Shown here: positions 24,601-36,865 of the stretch, in pieces
Layout: every line of letters starts with the position of its first letter
How positions within the stretch are numbered: position 1 is the first letter of the stretch
Source: Lentinus brumalis
Taxonomy: Eukaryota; Basidiomycota; Agaricomycetes; Polyporales; Polyporaceae
Direction: 5' to 3'
Length of the DNA stretch: 64,000 nt
Assembly (NCBI GenBank): GCA_001792895.1
Contig: MARA01000002.1
Coordinates: 2,170,001-2,234,000, forward strand
Position numbers and translations under genes: made by a program
The notes under the pieces: generated by a model
Database searches by the model: none
What the model saw: the letters and a program-made list of their open reading frames with translations, nothing else
Told to the model about the DNA's origin: nothing

Positions 24601-25031
24601 ACATGCCTTCCCCACACGCCTCTCATGCCTCTCATGCACCTCCCCTCATGCCACCAGATGATCGTCTTGCGCCCGCACCAGCCCTCCGTTCCCCAAAGCG
24701 TCATCAAGCTTCTCAGCCGCCGCCGTCCCAGCAGTCGACATCTCGCAATCCAGGCATGTCTCCATCCCTTGCTATGATGCTTTCTCCGCAAGGCCCAGAT
24801 CCGCGTTCGCCGCCGAGACAGTCATTGCAGGGCCCTCCATACGGCAGGCCTCCTCCTGCACCGCAGAGTCCGGGTAATCGGGGACCACCTGATGACCCAG
24901 GAGCTTCTGCATCTCGCGCCCGCAACCGGTTATCATACAATGGCCAAGAATCCAGTGGGAGAAGGGAAGATGAACGTTGGCCGCACGATCACAGATCGCC
25001 ACATATTCCTCCCCCTCCTCCCCGCCACTAA
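18606..25031 (+). CDS. KDM5: KDM5/Lid2-type histone H3K4 demethylase
   Basis: Nuclear Fe(II)/2-oxoglutarate dioxygenase expected to demethylate H3K4me3/me2. Eleven exons (18606-19208, 19288-19488, 19583-19984, 20036-20249, 20314-20680, 20749-20929, 20987-21014, 21070-21317, 21374-21537, 21590-23946, 23998-25031) give 1,932 aa. Domains in order: JmjN ([32 protein letters not shown]); ARID ([16 protein letters not shown] to [13 protein letters not shown]); PHD1 ([28 protein letters not shown]); JmjC ([40 protein letters not shown]), with the metal ligands His-x-Glu in WHNE and the distal His in YHAGF; a C5HC2 finger ([17 protein letters not shown]); a PLU-1-like helical region; PHD2 ([22 protein letters not shown]); PHD3 ([21 protein letters not shown]). 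The tail is Pro/Ser/His-rich. The ARID-PHD1 linker looks frame-shifted (see findings). The JmjC core is intact, so activity is expected. Confidence 0.95.
24335..24366 (+). repeat. CT-rich microsatellite coding for Ser-His repeats
   Basis: Imperfect (TCTCAC/TCCCAC) repeat within the last exon of the KDM5 gene, encoding alternating Ser and His ([10 protein letters not shown]). It lies in the disordered tail, and length variation between strains is likely. Confidence 0.7.
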
Positions 25032-25494
25032 TATGCCGTCGACGTTGTTACCGTTATTTCCGCCTGCTCCTTGCTTCTCCGTCTCAACGGGCTTGCTTGT
25101 TCATGAACACGCTGTTGTTGCTTGCGCGTTGTATTCTATCATGGTCCCGTCTATGTTGCTATGCTGTGTAGTTCTATGGGTCAATTCATCTTGTTCAAAC
25201 GTGGCTGGTGGGGTAGGTTCAGAACAAACCCTTCGCACAAATCGTGATGCTGACACATGGAGGGTGTTGGGATGAAACTAATCGGATAGAGTCCACTCTA
25301 TTGCTGTAATATCACAATGATGGCCTGAGAAGAATTCGCCCGTGCCCGGACGACAGGATGTAGATGAGATGGTACGGTATGGATATCGATATGGTAAGCC
25401 GTGAATCACAAGTCGTGAATATGTGAATAGTTGCGCGTAATAAAGTTATATAACTGTCAGGCTGGCTTAAAAGTCGGCGTAGTGCTAGCGATGT
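25032..25494. other. Convergent 3' intergenic region
   Basis: About 460 bases between the stop codons of the KDM5 gene and the CorA-type transporter gene. It is expected to hold both 3' UTRs; the right half is AT-rich. No gene was seen. Confidence 0.45.
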
Positions 25495-28044
25495 TGCATG
25501 AGTTTGTAAGTCGACCAGCCTGCAACCACGGCGAACGCAGTGAGGACAGCAATTATGGAGCCAAACCACTTCAAATTCTGTAGCATAAGACAAGTCAATT
25601 TGTCTGCTTTAAAGAGAAGAGGGTGGTATCGCTAACCTCGACATCCTGTCCTGGCACACGCACGTTCATACCCCACAAACCGGTGACCAGGTTCATAGGG
25701 ATGAGCACGGTACCGAGAGCCGTGAGTTTGGATAGCACGTCGTTGATCTGGTTGTTCGCGTCCGTCATTTCTATGGAGATCTGAGCGAGGTAGTTGGAAT
25801 GCGACCGAGAAAGGATCTTCTCGTAGTGATTCAGGTTTTGAGTCATCGTGATCAGATGGTCCTGGATGTCGGAGAGGTACAGACCCTGCATGACGCGAGG
25901 ATAATAATAAGTCTCGGTCCTTGCTGCGATGAAGTCTTCCACTCACGATATCGGACGTAGGTGCGACGCGCCAATTCTCGTTGCATCGCTTAGCAAGACC
26001 CTTCACGACGTCGGCCTTGTTGCCCATGAGCCTCAGCAGACCCATGACCTTCTTGCGACACGTCCCAATTCTGAGATCACGTATTATTATCCTGCTCCCG
26101 GAGGAAGAGATACATGGTTACTCACCTCCTCAGCATGTCACTCTGCTCTGCCTCCTTCAGGATCAGCACGAGTTCATCAATGCTATCTACCTCATACTCG
26201 ATATTTTGGATGAGAGGTCCGAAGGCATCCGTGATGTCGTCAATGAGTGCATAGGAGATCCAGTCAGAGGTAACACTTATGTAGTCCTTCAGCTGCTTTA
26301 TGCGCCGACGGACGTTCTGTGGGTGTGGAGTAGGTCTAAAATGAAACTATGCCGAAGTCAGTTGAGGATCATAGCTAAGGAAAGGAAACTTACTGAGATG
26401 ATACCATCGCGGAAGACAATGATGTACATATTGAGCGGCTCCAGGTGTGTCGGACTATATGGGTCCTGGTCAAAGCTACGGAAGCAGACTAGGTAGTAGT
26501 TCCGGAAGAGTTCGATCTTCTCCCGCGTCTCCTCCATCTGAATATCTTCCGTTGTAAGCGGATGTATACAGAAGACCTAAACGCATTCACTTGGTAAGTC
26601 TCGAGGTAAATCAAAGTGACATGCATTTAGTCACCTTGCTCAATAGCTTCATCTCCTCATCCGTCGGGGCGAGCACATCAAGCCACCATGTGTGATCAGA
26701 CGAGCTGGGATCCCCTGGGCGTCGGTCTCCGGGCATGGCAGGCATGCCCTTCGAGATGCCACTTGCCGCGCCGCCGAAAGGAGGGACAGGCGACGCTGAA
26801 CCAGAATGAGGGGCAGAGCCAGCTGCACTGAGCGCACCGCGATTAGGAAGAGATGGCCGCGAGCTGTTCCCGTTCGAGTTGCTCTGGGACTGGGTGCGTC
26901 CGAAGAACAGATCTTCGAATGCTTGGCCGTCCGCCGGGAGTTCCGACAGGCTGCGAGCATGAATAGTGGATGGGATCGCGTTGGAATAGAAGGAAAACCG
27001 GTACGGCCTGTCGTGTCCGGATCCAGGACCGCCTCCACCACCAAAGCCCATCATGTCCGGTCCGCCGCGATGGGAATCCGCCAAGTTGTCATAAGACGGC
27101 ACCGCGCTCAAAGTAGTGCCCTCGGCGAGGTGGGGCGCACGAGACGCGAGCGCAGGCGGCGGAGCCCCACCCTGCTCGAACAACGCCATTTTCCCTCTTC
27201 GCGGAGCAGGGGAGCTGGCACTCAGCTTTCGGTGGCGGGCGCGCGGTAGGGTGAAGGGCAATATAGAATCCTGCGAGGCGGGCTCACCGGTGGGCTGCTG
27301 AGAGGGTTCACCTCCGCTTCCACTTGGAATAGGGATGTGGGTAGATGACGAAGCTTGCGGCTGTCTATCGTCGAAGGCGGGAGGCGAGACTGGGGGTGAG
27401 AGGCCCAACCGCGTCTTTTCCTCGCGTGCATAGTCCTCCATAAGCCCGAACTGATACTCAGGTCGGTCCGTACGCTCCACCGCGGCCTGATACATCGGCA
27501 GACCTCCCATACTTGCATCGTCGTTGTAACGAGGATCCAGTGAGACCAAAAGCCCAGGGTCATGCCCAGAATTGAGATGATTCGCAAACAGTTCTTGAGT
27601 AGGTGCAGGTCGCTGGTAATGCTCTGGTCTCTCATCATCTCCATGCGGCGGAATTGCACCTCTTGCCTCGTCGATAGCCTGCTGTTCCTGGAGGGAAAGA
27701 CTTGGGAAGTGGACCTCGTCAACGGAAGGCCTGCGAGGGGAGGGAGTGAGCGGAGCGGGACCCGTGGCGACAGGGGAGGGGATAACAACGGTCCCCGAGC
27801 GGGCACGGGAGAGGTGCAGGGCCATATCCGCATCCATAGTGCGCTGTCGCTCACGAGCATCGGGGTCATTGGGGTTATACGACCGGGAGAGAGTAGGCGA
27901 GAGCCGAGGTCGGGTGGAAGCCTCATTGTTCTCGCTGCCAACGCTCTGGCGGCGTCGGATGGGTGAATGGTCGGTCCTTATGTGTCGTGGCGAGCTCGAG
28001 ATAGAGCCCGAAAGGACAGAGGATGTGTCGGGGGGTGAGGCCAT
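25495..28044 (-). CDS. CorA-family Mg2+ transporter (Alr1/Mnr2 type)
   Basis: Divalent-cation (Mg2+) channel of the fungal CorA branch, with a long cytoplasmic N-terminus. Translation starts MASPPDTSSVLSGSIS. The first about 460 residues, in one large exon, are a disordered Ser/Pro-rich region with the motif YRFSFYSNAIPSTIHARSL. The CorA core begins at WWLDVLAPTDEEMKLLSKV and runs through several short exons: FCIHPLTTEDIQMEETREK, ELFRNYYLVCFRSFDQDPYS, NMYIIVFRDGIIS, DWISYALIDDITDAFGPLI and NLNHYEKILSRSHSNYLAQI. The first membrane helix ends in the invariant Gly-Met-Asn (LVTGLWGMNV). The second helix (FGSIIAVLTAFAVVAGW) ends near the stop. Whether it sits in the plasma membrane (Alr1) or vacuole (Mnr2) is not decided by the sequence. 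Confidence 0.92.
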
Positions 28045-28281
28045 CGCAGCGTGCGGCAAGGAGATGACGGTCAAATGTGACAAGTATGAACCGATGTCCC
28101 GCGGAAATTGCAGTACGCTACAGAAGCAGTGAGCTAAGCTGGCCGCAGTCGAAGCTCGAGAGCCGTTGTGGGCGCGGGGTGGGGAACAGTGTGGAAGGCA
28201 GAAAAGACAGCGAGCAGGATGAGCGCATGACGTCGGGGATGAACAGAGACAGCAGGCGCTCACCGGTTGCTGTCCGCCTCG
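28045..28281. promoter_or_regulatory. Shared divergent promoter (CorA transporter / BST1)
   Basis: Only 237 bp separate the two start codons. The space is GC-rich with no obvious TATA box. The call is inferred from the head-to-head arrangement. Confidence 0.4.
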
Positions 28282-31200
28282 ATGAGCAGGCTGCTCGCCG
28301 TCTTCTCTGCGTTCTCGCTCGCTGCTGTCCTCGTTCTCTACTACGCTGGCCTAGGCATCTACCACTCACTTTCGCCGCAAGGATGTCGCATGTCATGGAT
28401 GTGGCCTAGTTACGTTCTCCAGACCAAGTTCGACCACACTTGGACCCCCCTCGCACGTCGTTACAGTTTATGGTTGTACCGCGAGGCAAACCGAGAGAGC
28501 CACGAGGTACGTGCTACACCTAAATGGCGCGTCGTGAAGATCTTGACTAAGTTCCAGTAGTTGCATGGTGCACCGGTCCTCTTCATCCCCGGAAATGCGG
28601 GATCCTCGCACCAGGCGCGTTCAATAGCGTCCTCTGCTGCCAATCAATACTATTCGTCGCCGTATGAAGTGTCGCCGGAGTTTGCAAACGAGAAATATAG
28701 CGGGCTTGACTTCTTCGCCGGTATGCGTGACTTCATCATGACCGTCTTCTATACTGACCTTTGCTTTAGTCGAGTTCAATGAGGACCTTTCCGCGTTCCA
28801 TGGCCCAACGATCGACTCGGAGACCACGTACGCCACACGCGCAATTGACTACATCCTCTCCCTGTATCCGCCAAACACGTCTATCATCGTGATGGGACAC
28901 TCAATGGGTGGGGTCGTCGCGACGGCCTTGCTCCCAAACCTAAACATCTCGGCCATAATCACCATGTCAACTCCGCACATTCTTCCTCCCGTGCGTTTTG
29001 ATCGCCGTATCGACCACATATATGCGCAAAACCACAAACACCTTGCTGCCGACCCTACACCCGTTCTTTCGCTATGCGGGGGTGCTACAGACTTGATGAT
29101 ACCGTCGGAATCATGCATCTTGTCTCCCACTGTGCTGAACTTCAACACCTCCTTGTACAGGCGCACGGTGTTTACCAGTGCCTTGGAGGGCTGTTGGACG
29201 GGCGTTGGCCACCTGGCCATGGTCTGGTGCCACCAAGTCCGTTGGCGTGTTGCACGTGCAGCGCTGGAGATAGCGGCCGTGCAGACAGTTAAGGAGCGTG
29301 CCCTTGTCATGGACAGGTGGCTGCGCGACGGCCACGTTCCCCCGCCTGTCGCCTTCCCAACAGGTACCGTACGATACGAGGCTGGACAATACCGGCGAGC
29401 TCCCGCCAATCAACACCTGCTCATACGTGACCCCGTGGGCACGGAGACCTATGCACTACCGTTGCCGCCCCCCGAAGAAGGACAAACTATGGCCAAGTTC
29501 GTTTTGTATGCGTCCCAAGGTTCTGTGCCTCCCCTCTCTCCACATCACCCGCTGCCATTTCGCGCTACAGTCTACCTGTGCGACGACATTCCAGACCTCT
29601 CGTGTACCCCGCTTGATCCGACGACCCTGAAGCTCATCCCCAGTCCCATGCCAGGCTTGCCATTCCCTGTTCCCGATGAAGGTTCAGACGAATCTGAGGG
29701 CGTGGTTCTCTATGAGGCCGACGTTCCTTTGAACGCCGGTTCCCTTGTGGCTGTAACCATCGAACGCGGGGATCGACGTGGATGGGTATTTGGGGGGTAT
29801 GCTGAGAGTGAGCCCATGAATATCGATGTCGGCCTCACAAGTGTGTTGAGATCTATTATATCTCTGCATCGGCTGATCTTGACCCAGGCCTGCTATTATC
29901 GTCGGTCGACATATCACTTCCAAGCAGCATTCGTGTGCAGATCAATCTTCCCATCGTGCCCGCGAATGCCTTACTTGTATATCGTCTGACCCCTGGATAC
30001 GACCAAGAGTCCTCTTGCACATGTGTGTTTCCCATCTGCCGTGTCAATAGCGATTGCTCACTATCTCAACAGCCGAATCCGTCCTTTCACCGCTCCTTGC
30101 CCACACGTCCCACCCGTCCGAAACACATTACTTCCCTTTGGCTCCGAACTTCGGACGCCGTATCCTCCTGCACTCTCATGCCGCAGGGCCGTACATAACG
30201 TCTGACCATCCAGTAGGCCACACCCTGACTGTTCATACGTCGGGCGAGTGCTTGGTAAACGAGATCCAGCTCACCGTGGATTGGTGGGCCACCATCGGCC
30301 GGTGGGGCTCGCGCTACGGGACCGCAGCGGCATGTTGGGCGGTCGGCATTATGGCCGTCCTCATGTGGGACGTTCAATGCATAGCTGCGAACGGCGGTGA
30401 GTTTGATTTCTCCTTACTGGCTACTTCTGACAATTGAAATCTCTTATGTGCTCGTGCTCCCGAAGCTCCAATCCCGGACGTTCAAAACGCCCTGGAGTTC
30501 TTCGCTCGCAGGAGATTACCGTTAATGGTGATGGGATCGTACTTCGTGTCTTTGCTGCCTCTACGGGTCGGTCTCTGGCTTGGAAATGGTGGCAACCACT
30601 ACTTCGCCCCACTTGCTATGATCCTACTGCCAATCACATTTGGGCTGGTTTGCGTGATGTGGTTGCTCCTGAGGATTTTGCTTTGGCCCTTGCAACGTCT
30701 CCTGAAGGTCCTCGGCAGGTATGTCGCATACAGTCCAGATCGAAGCTTGACGTTGCTGAGCGGTCGAACCCCGCAGCCGGAGAGAAGACACTGCAATTCG
30801 AAGACCAAGAACCGCGATATTGTCCATGGGGCTGATCTTCTTGGTCATCTTCATTCTGGTCCCTTGGCAAGTGGCATATCTCGGCTGCTGGCTAATCCAC
30901 TTCTATACCTGCGCGTCGTCTCTCGCGAGCCTCGCGTCGCATACATCCTCCGTGGGGACGGAAGCCGTGCCGCTCATCGCGATGCCTGGTCACGGCGAAA
31001 CAGCAGAACAAGAAGTCGATGTCGCGCACAGACCTACAATACCCCAGCGACGCTGCCTTGAACAGCAAACCAATGCTCACCTACATCTACTGCTCCTCAT
31101 GACATGGCTGCTTCCGCTTGTCGCCCCTGTACTGGCAGTATGGGTGCGCACCCTTGCAACGGCAGGTTTCACAACGCCTTTCGACGGTGACCACAACTTC

Positions 31201-31503
31201 TTGTATGTTGCTCCGTTCCTCATCCTGGTCGAGGTCCTATCCGGCGGCGAGGCCAGTGTACATGCGAAAGCATTCTTGTGAGTGCACTATGGTTGTGCTT
31301 TGTTCCAAACACTGACCGTCCACTGCAGCGGAAGCGGCGGGAAAGAGCGGGTCTCTCCGAGATGGGGATTTGCCGCTCTCGCGGTCGTTGCGTTCTTCAC
31401 TGGTCCAAGGACGACATACATGGTGTTCGAAACAGCGAGCGTGGCCGTGGGCTGGGCGGTGACGGCGAGAGTAGTTCCGGCATATTGGTGCGCAACGTCG
31501 TGA
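28282..31503 (+). CDS. BST1: GPI inositol-deacylase (Bst1/PGAP1)
   Basis: ER membrane lipase that removes the acyl chain from the inositol of GPI anchors, which is needed for ER exit and quality control of GPI proteins. About 950 aa from eight exons; the first starts at 28282 and ends at the donor after ANRESHE. The N-terminus has a membrane anchor (FSAFSLAAVLVLYYAGLGIY). The alpha/beta-hydrolase part shows PVLFIPGNAGSSHQARSIAS, the nucleophile Ser in VMGHSMGGVVA, then HILPPVRFDRRI. The luminal domain runs to about residue 600. The C-terminal half carries several hydrophobic helices (ALAMILLPITFGLVCVMWLL-like, ILSMGLIFLVIFILVPW, LLLLMTWLLPLVAPVLAVW, WGFAALAVVAFFTGP), as in the family. Seven introns of about 46-69 nt have agreeing phases. 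Confidence 0.93.
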
Positions 31504-32100
31504 TATATACGGATCTGTTGTAAGCATGCCAGCGCGGACTACCCGATACTATAGAAGTTGCATACCTCGAGGCTCACACCTATACCGGAAATTGTGATCT
31601 GACCCGACTGCGGCTCGTTGCGATAGATGACGAGGAGGGCATGACCGTCCTGTTCCACCAAGACGCAACCCGAGGTGACTTTGTATGCGTTTTTAAATTG
31701 TCTGACACTCTGCAACTTTTGCATAGACCGTCGATCCGACCACTGCCAGTGAGTGGGCTGAGGAGTTCGTTGAAAGGGCGAAAGAGCGACGGATATAAGC
31801 GACTGTAATGGACATGATGTGCGTGACATCCCTAGGAGCGTAGAGAGCAAAGGAGGAGTGGCGATTCGACAGAGAGTACATACTAGTGTGGTTGACATGA
31901 TTCTTCGGCAACTTCCGGAAGGCCAAGTACTCACCCGTTGCGTCCACCGTCCCTTGTTTCTAGACCACCATCGTGACCGACCTAGCTGACAAGACTCGAC
32001 CCAATGTACGAAATTGTTCACGGCCTCATTTGTCCAAGTTTCGTCCTATGCCTCGCTCTGCTGAGCGTGTGCGTCCTAACTCGCCTGAGCAACCGTCATC
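31504..32100 (-). pseudogene. Possible decayed or unresolved minus-strand gene
   Basis: Between 31560 and 31980 the minus strand has coding-like pieces. An ATG at about 31971 reads Met-Val-Val, then a TAG stop, then KQGTVDATGEYLAFRKLPKN in the same frame. A second piece in another frame ends VLVEQDGHALLVIYRNEPQS and GQITISGIGVSLE. GT-AG pairs exist, but no single model uses all pieces without a stop. It could be a broken gene, or a real gene whose start I have missed. The 3' end faces BST1 closely. No family was recognised. Confidence 0.2.
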
Positions 32101-32811
32101 ATGCCTGCGCGAGTAAACTCCCCAGCCGCGACGGAGCCCAGTGCGTCCACCAAGGAACCTCTCGACCATACGACGTCAGAGTCCATTCGCCGGGTTCGAT
32201 ATGCAGTACTACATCACTCCAACGAGCCTACGCTCAAAGGTCAGTAGTCATCGAGCGTATCGGACGCGGTGTAGCGCATCCTGACATACGTCTAGGCCGG
32301 CTCCTCGAGACGCCCAACGGCGCAATGAAGATATTGAGTTCACGCAAAGATTGTTCCTGCTGCATCATAATCGAGGCGGAGGAGTACCGAACACGTGGCG
32401 TTCTCTCGTTTCGTACAGAGGCGATTGCTGCAGCGTCGACGCTGATGTCCCATACTTCGTGAGTGCTACTGTATGCTATCGCGCTAGCTCTTCCTCACCC
32501 GCGGTTTGCAGGCTCACTGACGTGAGGACATGTGTGACCGATGGGCTGAATTGGATGTTTGGTCGCCTCGTGTTACGGGATGGCCGTCAGATATACCTAG
32601 ACCTCAATCCAGTCGACATCTACCTGTCTCCGCTGTTCACACCTCCCGAAGATATCTTGCGATCGCGTCTCTACAGAGTGATCGGACTGCTGGCATGCTG
32701 GGTGAGTTATGTTGAAAAGAGGACATTATCTGTCATGGCGCGCTCACTATTGGCTTGTAGATCGATGGAGTAGCACCGTTCATCGGAGACGCGCAGGGAG
32801 GAGGGCAGTAA
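32101..32811 (+). CDS. Unrecognised small protein, four-exon gene model
   Basis: I do not recognise this protein. Exons 32101-32239, 32296-32458, 32512-32701 and 32761-32811 have good GT-AG borders with 53-59 nt introns and agreeing phases, giving 180 aa. It starts MPARVNSPAATEPSASTKEP, followed by a basic stretch (RRVRYAVLHHSNEP) and LLETPNGAMKILSSRKDCSC. The best-ordered part is the third exon, with GLNWMFGRLVLRDGRQIYLD and PVDIYLSPLFTPPEDILRSR. The last exon adds IDGVAPFIGDAQGGG. There is no signal peptide and no clear membrane segment. Exon 2 is open in more than one frame, so its reading is the weakest part. Function unknown. Confidence 0.45.
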
Positions 32812-33400
32812 ACCGAGCATTCCTACTGAAGTCTGCGTTGAGTCTGCGTTCGTCCCCAGTACGTATATGCATGTAGAATATTACGGCAGTCATATCTCCA
32901 CAGTACTCCGACTGAGGAACCCTGATGCGGCTACCCAGCATCGCTGACGGATCGCAGCGGGCAACCATGAGAGAGCAGCGAGGATGGGACACTCGAGACA
33001 GACGAAAGCCCCGTCGGTAGCATGGGCGGTGGCTGTGTTGTATTGCAGTAGCAAGTAAGTACTGTAGTAGCCGATCGCAACTGCTGGACTTGGACTTCAT
33101 GCTGTCGCCACCATCTCCAGCTGCCGCCCCGCGTCCTCTTTCCCCCTGCAGTAGCTCCAGGCGCATCCTACCACCGCTGAAGCTCTCGACTATCCACTCA
33201 CTCAGGCTCAACCTGGATCTTGACTGTAGGGTTGCGGCTCTGGCAGGATCTGGCCTCACGATACCCTGCGACCTGCGGAACCGCTGCCAGTCCTAGTTTG
33301 AGCCGGACGTCCACTCCCAACTACAGACACACACTTCCATACCCACACAGATACAGCAGCAGGCTGCCTGATTCAGACTTCGCGGGACCCCGCTAGCAGG
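32812..33400. other. Intergenic region, promoter of the Uds1-domain gene
   Basis: No supported gene. A 160-codon minus-strand frame here has no recognisable content. The right end (33300-33390) is rich in CA-type repeats (CACACACTTCCATACCCACACAG) just before the start codon and is probably leader sequence. Confidence 0.4.
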
Positions 33401-36253
33401 ATGAACGGAGTCCGACGTTTCCTTGGCGGAGGGACGGGCAGCGCGACCTCGACCCCTTCCTCCCAGAATGACCCCCTTCCCTCCTCCCCAGGGTCGACGA
33501 ACCCACTAAACCTGCCCCCTAAACCCTCATGGCCGCCAACTGCTTCTCCGCCACAAAACGGAGCATCACTAGAGGACAGTCCGAAGACGACCGCGGCGCT
33601 CTTCTTCCGCAAGGACCGACAGCGGCCGCCACCAAGCTCCAAGTCCGACGAGGACACTGGCAATTCTTCTTTCCAGTCTTCCCGCGACTCCGTTGACTCT
33701 GGCAGGACTTCCACGCAGCCATCGTCCCCAGTCGCAGGACCGTCATCTCCGAGGATGCCCATGCCCATGCGTGTCGCGGAGCTCGCACGGAAACCGGTGG
33801 ACGGGGAGAAGCGGATGAGTGTCGTGTTCAGTTCGAAGGATGACCTCTTGGTGAGCTTGCTCGCAAGCGAAGCGATCGTGGACAGCAGAGGGTGCGAGAT
33901 CTTGAGCGCGGAGGAGGTCGAGGAGCTCAAGAAGGTGCGCAAATTGACTTGCTGGTAATGGGACTGCGCCCAACCATCTTGCAACATCATGCAGGAATAC
34001 CAAGTGCTCTCGTCACGTTTGGTCGCGCTCACGAAGAAGCTCACTCTTGAGACCAAGATCCGGGACGCCGCACTCTCGTTATCCAAGGCTAACTCAACCT
34101 ATAAGAACGCCTCAAAGCAGACGTCCGAGCAGCTCGACAACGCTAACCGCAAAGTCGACCTCGCGCAGAAGGAGCTATGGCGCATCTCCGAGAAAGCGAG
34201 CGAGATCAACCGCAAGCTACTCGAACACCGCGCCGGCGTACTAAGCTACTCGGTACGAACTTATGAGAAGAAGTTGGCACCTCCAGACGCGGTCAACGGC
34301 AATGGCGACCTCAGCGTGTCCGGGTCCAGCACTCCGAACAGGAATTCCGCCATGAGTCCAACACAGTCGTCCGTCAACAGTACACACTCTAACTCGTCAA
34401 GATCCAAGTTCGACGGTGCGCACTTCTTCGCTGGTCACTCCGACGCGATCGTCCCTGCGGTTCCCAAACTCCCCCCATCATCGTCCGAAGTTGCGGCTCT
34501 ACAGGAGCAACTCCAAGCGGCACAAGCCGCGTTGGACGCGGCTAACGCAGAACAGCAGAAGATGTTGAAGGAGCTCAACACGATGCGAGCCGAGAGGAAG
34601 TCGATGGAGTCCTCGAAGAGCACGGAGCTTCGGCAAGCGGAGGAGATGATCGCTGCGTTGGAGAGACAAATGAGCGAGATGGAGAGTCTCGGAGATCGGG
34701 TGGGGAAGCTGGAGGAAGAGAAGAAGACATGGGCGAAAGAGCGGATAGAGCTGGACGAACGACGGCGAGAAGTGGACAAGCTGGAGAGGCGGCTGGAAGT
34801 GTTGGAGGAACAGAGTGGGGAGTCGGCCGAACTCGAGTCGGCTCTGTCGCGGGAGCGGCGGAAGCTCGACGAGAAGGAGCGGGAGATCGCAGAGCTGAAA
34901 GCCGAGCGGGCCACATTACTCGCCGAGCGGTCGACGCTACAGGCTGGCGGGGAAAGCAAGGCACAGCTGGAGAAAGGCGTGGATGCGCTTCAAGAGCTCA
35001 TGAAGAAGCACGGTGTCTCGCATTATTCTCGAGACATCTCCGTTGCTGGCCTTGCGCAATCAATCGAGAAGCACTTGGACGAAGCAAAGGTCAAGGTCGA
35101 CTCCAACTCGATAGCACAGGACGAGTGGAACGCCGCGCGGGCGAAGCTAGAGAGCGACTTGCGTGCAAGTCTCGATAAGCGCGAGGCTCTTGACCAGCAA
35201 CTCGAGGAGGCAAGAAAGGAGAGAGACTCGGCCAGGGTAGAGATCAGGTCGCTGGAGACCAGACTTAGGGTATGTCGAATGTCGGCTCAGTATCTGGTGA
35301 ATATTTTCTGACACCGCTACTACAGGATATTGAAGAGTCCGGCAATGGTCCCGTTGTCCAGTACACAGGTGATGCCGCCAAAATCACGTCTGTCCTGGAA
35401 CCTTTATGGTCCGTACTCCCTTCCCCGGAGGCTCGTGCACAGAAGTTCGGCCGGTCTAAGCCATCAGTGACTGCTTCACCCACCACCGCCAGCCCATCTG
35501 CGAAAGCCGGCGCGTCTCTTTCCGAGATGGACGTTCGGTCGCTCAAGACCCTGTACGACCCCAACGGTTTTCCATTGTCCGCGCGTCCCAGTGGCCCCGA
35601 CAGCTTCACCATCGAAGCATTCGCTTCTCGCGTGCAAGCACTCATTGCAGACGACCGCGCACTCATCGAACGTCTGATTCGCTTCGCGCAAGCCCACGAC
35701 TTACTCAAGAAGAATGCGGAGCGCGCGCAGAAGCTGGCTCAGGAGAGCAACGCGGCCCTTGAAACGTACCAGAAGCAGGTTAAGTTGCTCGAGGAGCGCA
35801 ACGTAGCCATGATTGCCAAGCAAACCGCACTGTTCGTCTCTTTCATTCGGGATCATTCAGGCTACAAACTAATTGACCATCATTTCATGCAGACAAGACG
35901 AGGTTCATAATCTACAAGAAGTGGTCGATCGCATTACTCAAGAGAAGCTCGAGCTCGAGACGCAGGCTGCCGAACAGGCGGAGACGTGTCGCCAGCTGAC
36001 CGATGCGAACAACTCGCTCAGCGCGCGTGTGCTGAAGCTTGCAGAGGAGAACAACAGTGCATCCTCGTCGGACGCGACGCGGAAGAAGCTGGAGACAGAG
36101 CTCGCGGAGTGCAAGACCGCTCTGACAAAGGCTCAGGAGGAGATCGACGCCGTCCGGATATCCCAACAGACGCAGCAGATGGCGCTTCTGGAGGAGCTGA
36201 ACTCGGTGCAGACAGAGAACACGAACCTGCGTGCGCAGCTACGGAAAAAGTGA
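33401..36253 (+). CDS. Uds1-domain (up-regulated during septation) coiled-coil protein
   Basis: Exons 33401-33934, 33995-35269, 35326-35831 and 35893-36253 give 891 aa. The N-terminal 130 residues are Ser/Pro-rich and disordered. The Uds1 region then follows, from SKDDLLVSLLASEAIVDSRG through EYQVLSSRLVALTKKLTLET and KIRDAALSLSKANSTY to RISEKASEINRKLLEH. Most of the rest is coiled coil with long Glu/Lys/Arg heptads (ALERQMSEMESLGDRVGKLE; RRREVDKLERRLEVLEEQ). A conserved-looking globular piece, DIEESGNGPVVQYTG to EPLWSVLPSPEARAQ, sits between two coils. The fungal family is linked by expression to septation and cell-cycle exit, but the molecular role is unknown. The start codon is the first in-frame ATG after the CA-rich leader. 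Confidence 0.85.
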
Positions 36254-36865
36254 CAACCTCGGCCTTGACGGTCGCTGACTCGGATACCAGGATCGCTCAT
36301 ATCACTTTCATTGCCTTCACCATCCACTCTTTACGTGTCCCTTATTATACCACCTTTCCGCGTTCGCGTCGACGTTCCTCCTTTCGCGCTATTTACTATC
36401 TCTACAATCACACTCTGACCGGACGCAGGATCTCTTGTTTGGTGCACACATCGTCTGTATCTCTATGGCATATTGATATCCGCGCATCGCTAGCTCTACT
36501 TATTACCACATGTTGCATCCTCGCCCATGTAATCATGAAGCTTCGCCGTTACAGTAGGTAGTAGTCACGACCTGTTTTGAATGCATGCTCTTTGTACATA
36601 CGTGACCAACTATCGCTCTTGGGTGTGCTGCGCAGGAAGTGATTCATGCCAGGGACTACATAAGCAATACTTAGTTGAGTAGCTGCAGTACTGCATATAT
36701 AGACGCTGGCCAGCCTCCCCCGGCGGACTGCGAGCTGGAGCGGATTCATAGCCACTTGCCTCTTGCCAATTCCCCGCCCCCGCACTGCTCACCATCTCTC
36801 TTCCGTTCTGACGACTCCTTCTTACGTGGCACGCCCACCTGTCTCTCTCTGTCTCGTTTTCTACT
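36254..36865. other. Intergenic region, terminator of Uds1 gene and promoter of STIMATE-type gene
   Basis: 612 bases without a supported gene. 36300-36520 is T-rich, as in 3' UTRs. A TATATA element (about 36694) lies about 170 bases before the start of the next gene. Short minus-strand frames look like chance. Confidence 0.35.

Noticed and set aside
24040..24777. 245-codon plus-strand frame inside the KDM5 tail
   Set aside because: It overlaps the KDM5 last exon in another frame and is rich in Arg/His/Pro from the repeat composition. The KDM5 frame is the conserved one upstream and runs to a natural end.
32780..33259. 160-codon minus-strand frame
   Set aside because: No domain and no neighbouring exons; it overlaps the last exon of the plus-strand hypothetical gene and a probable promoter.
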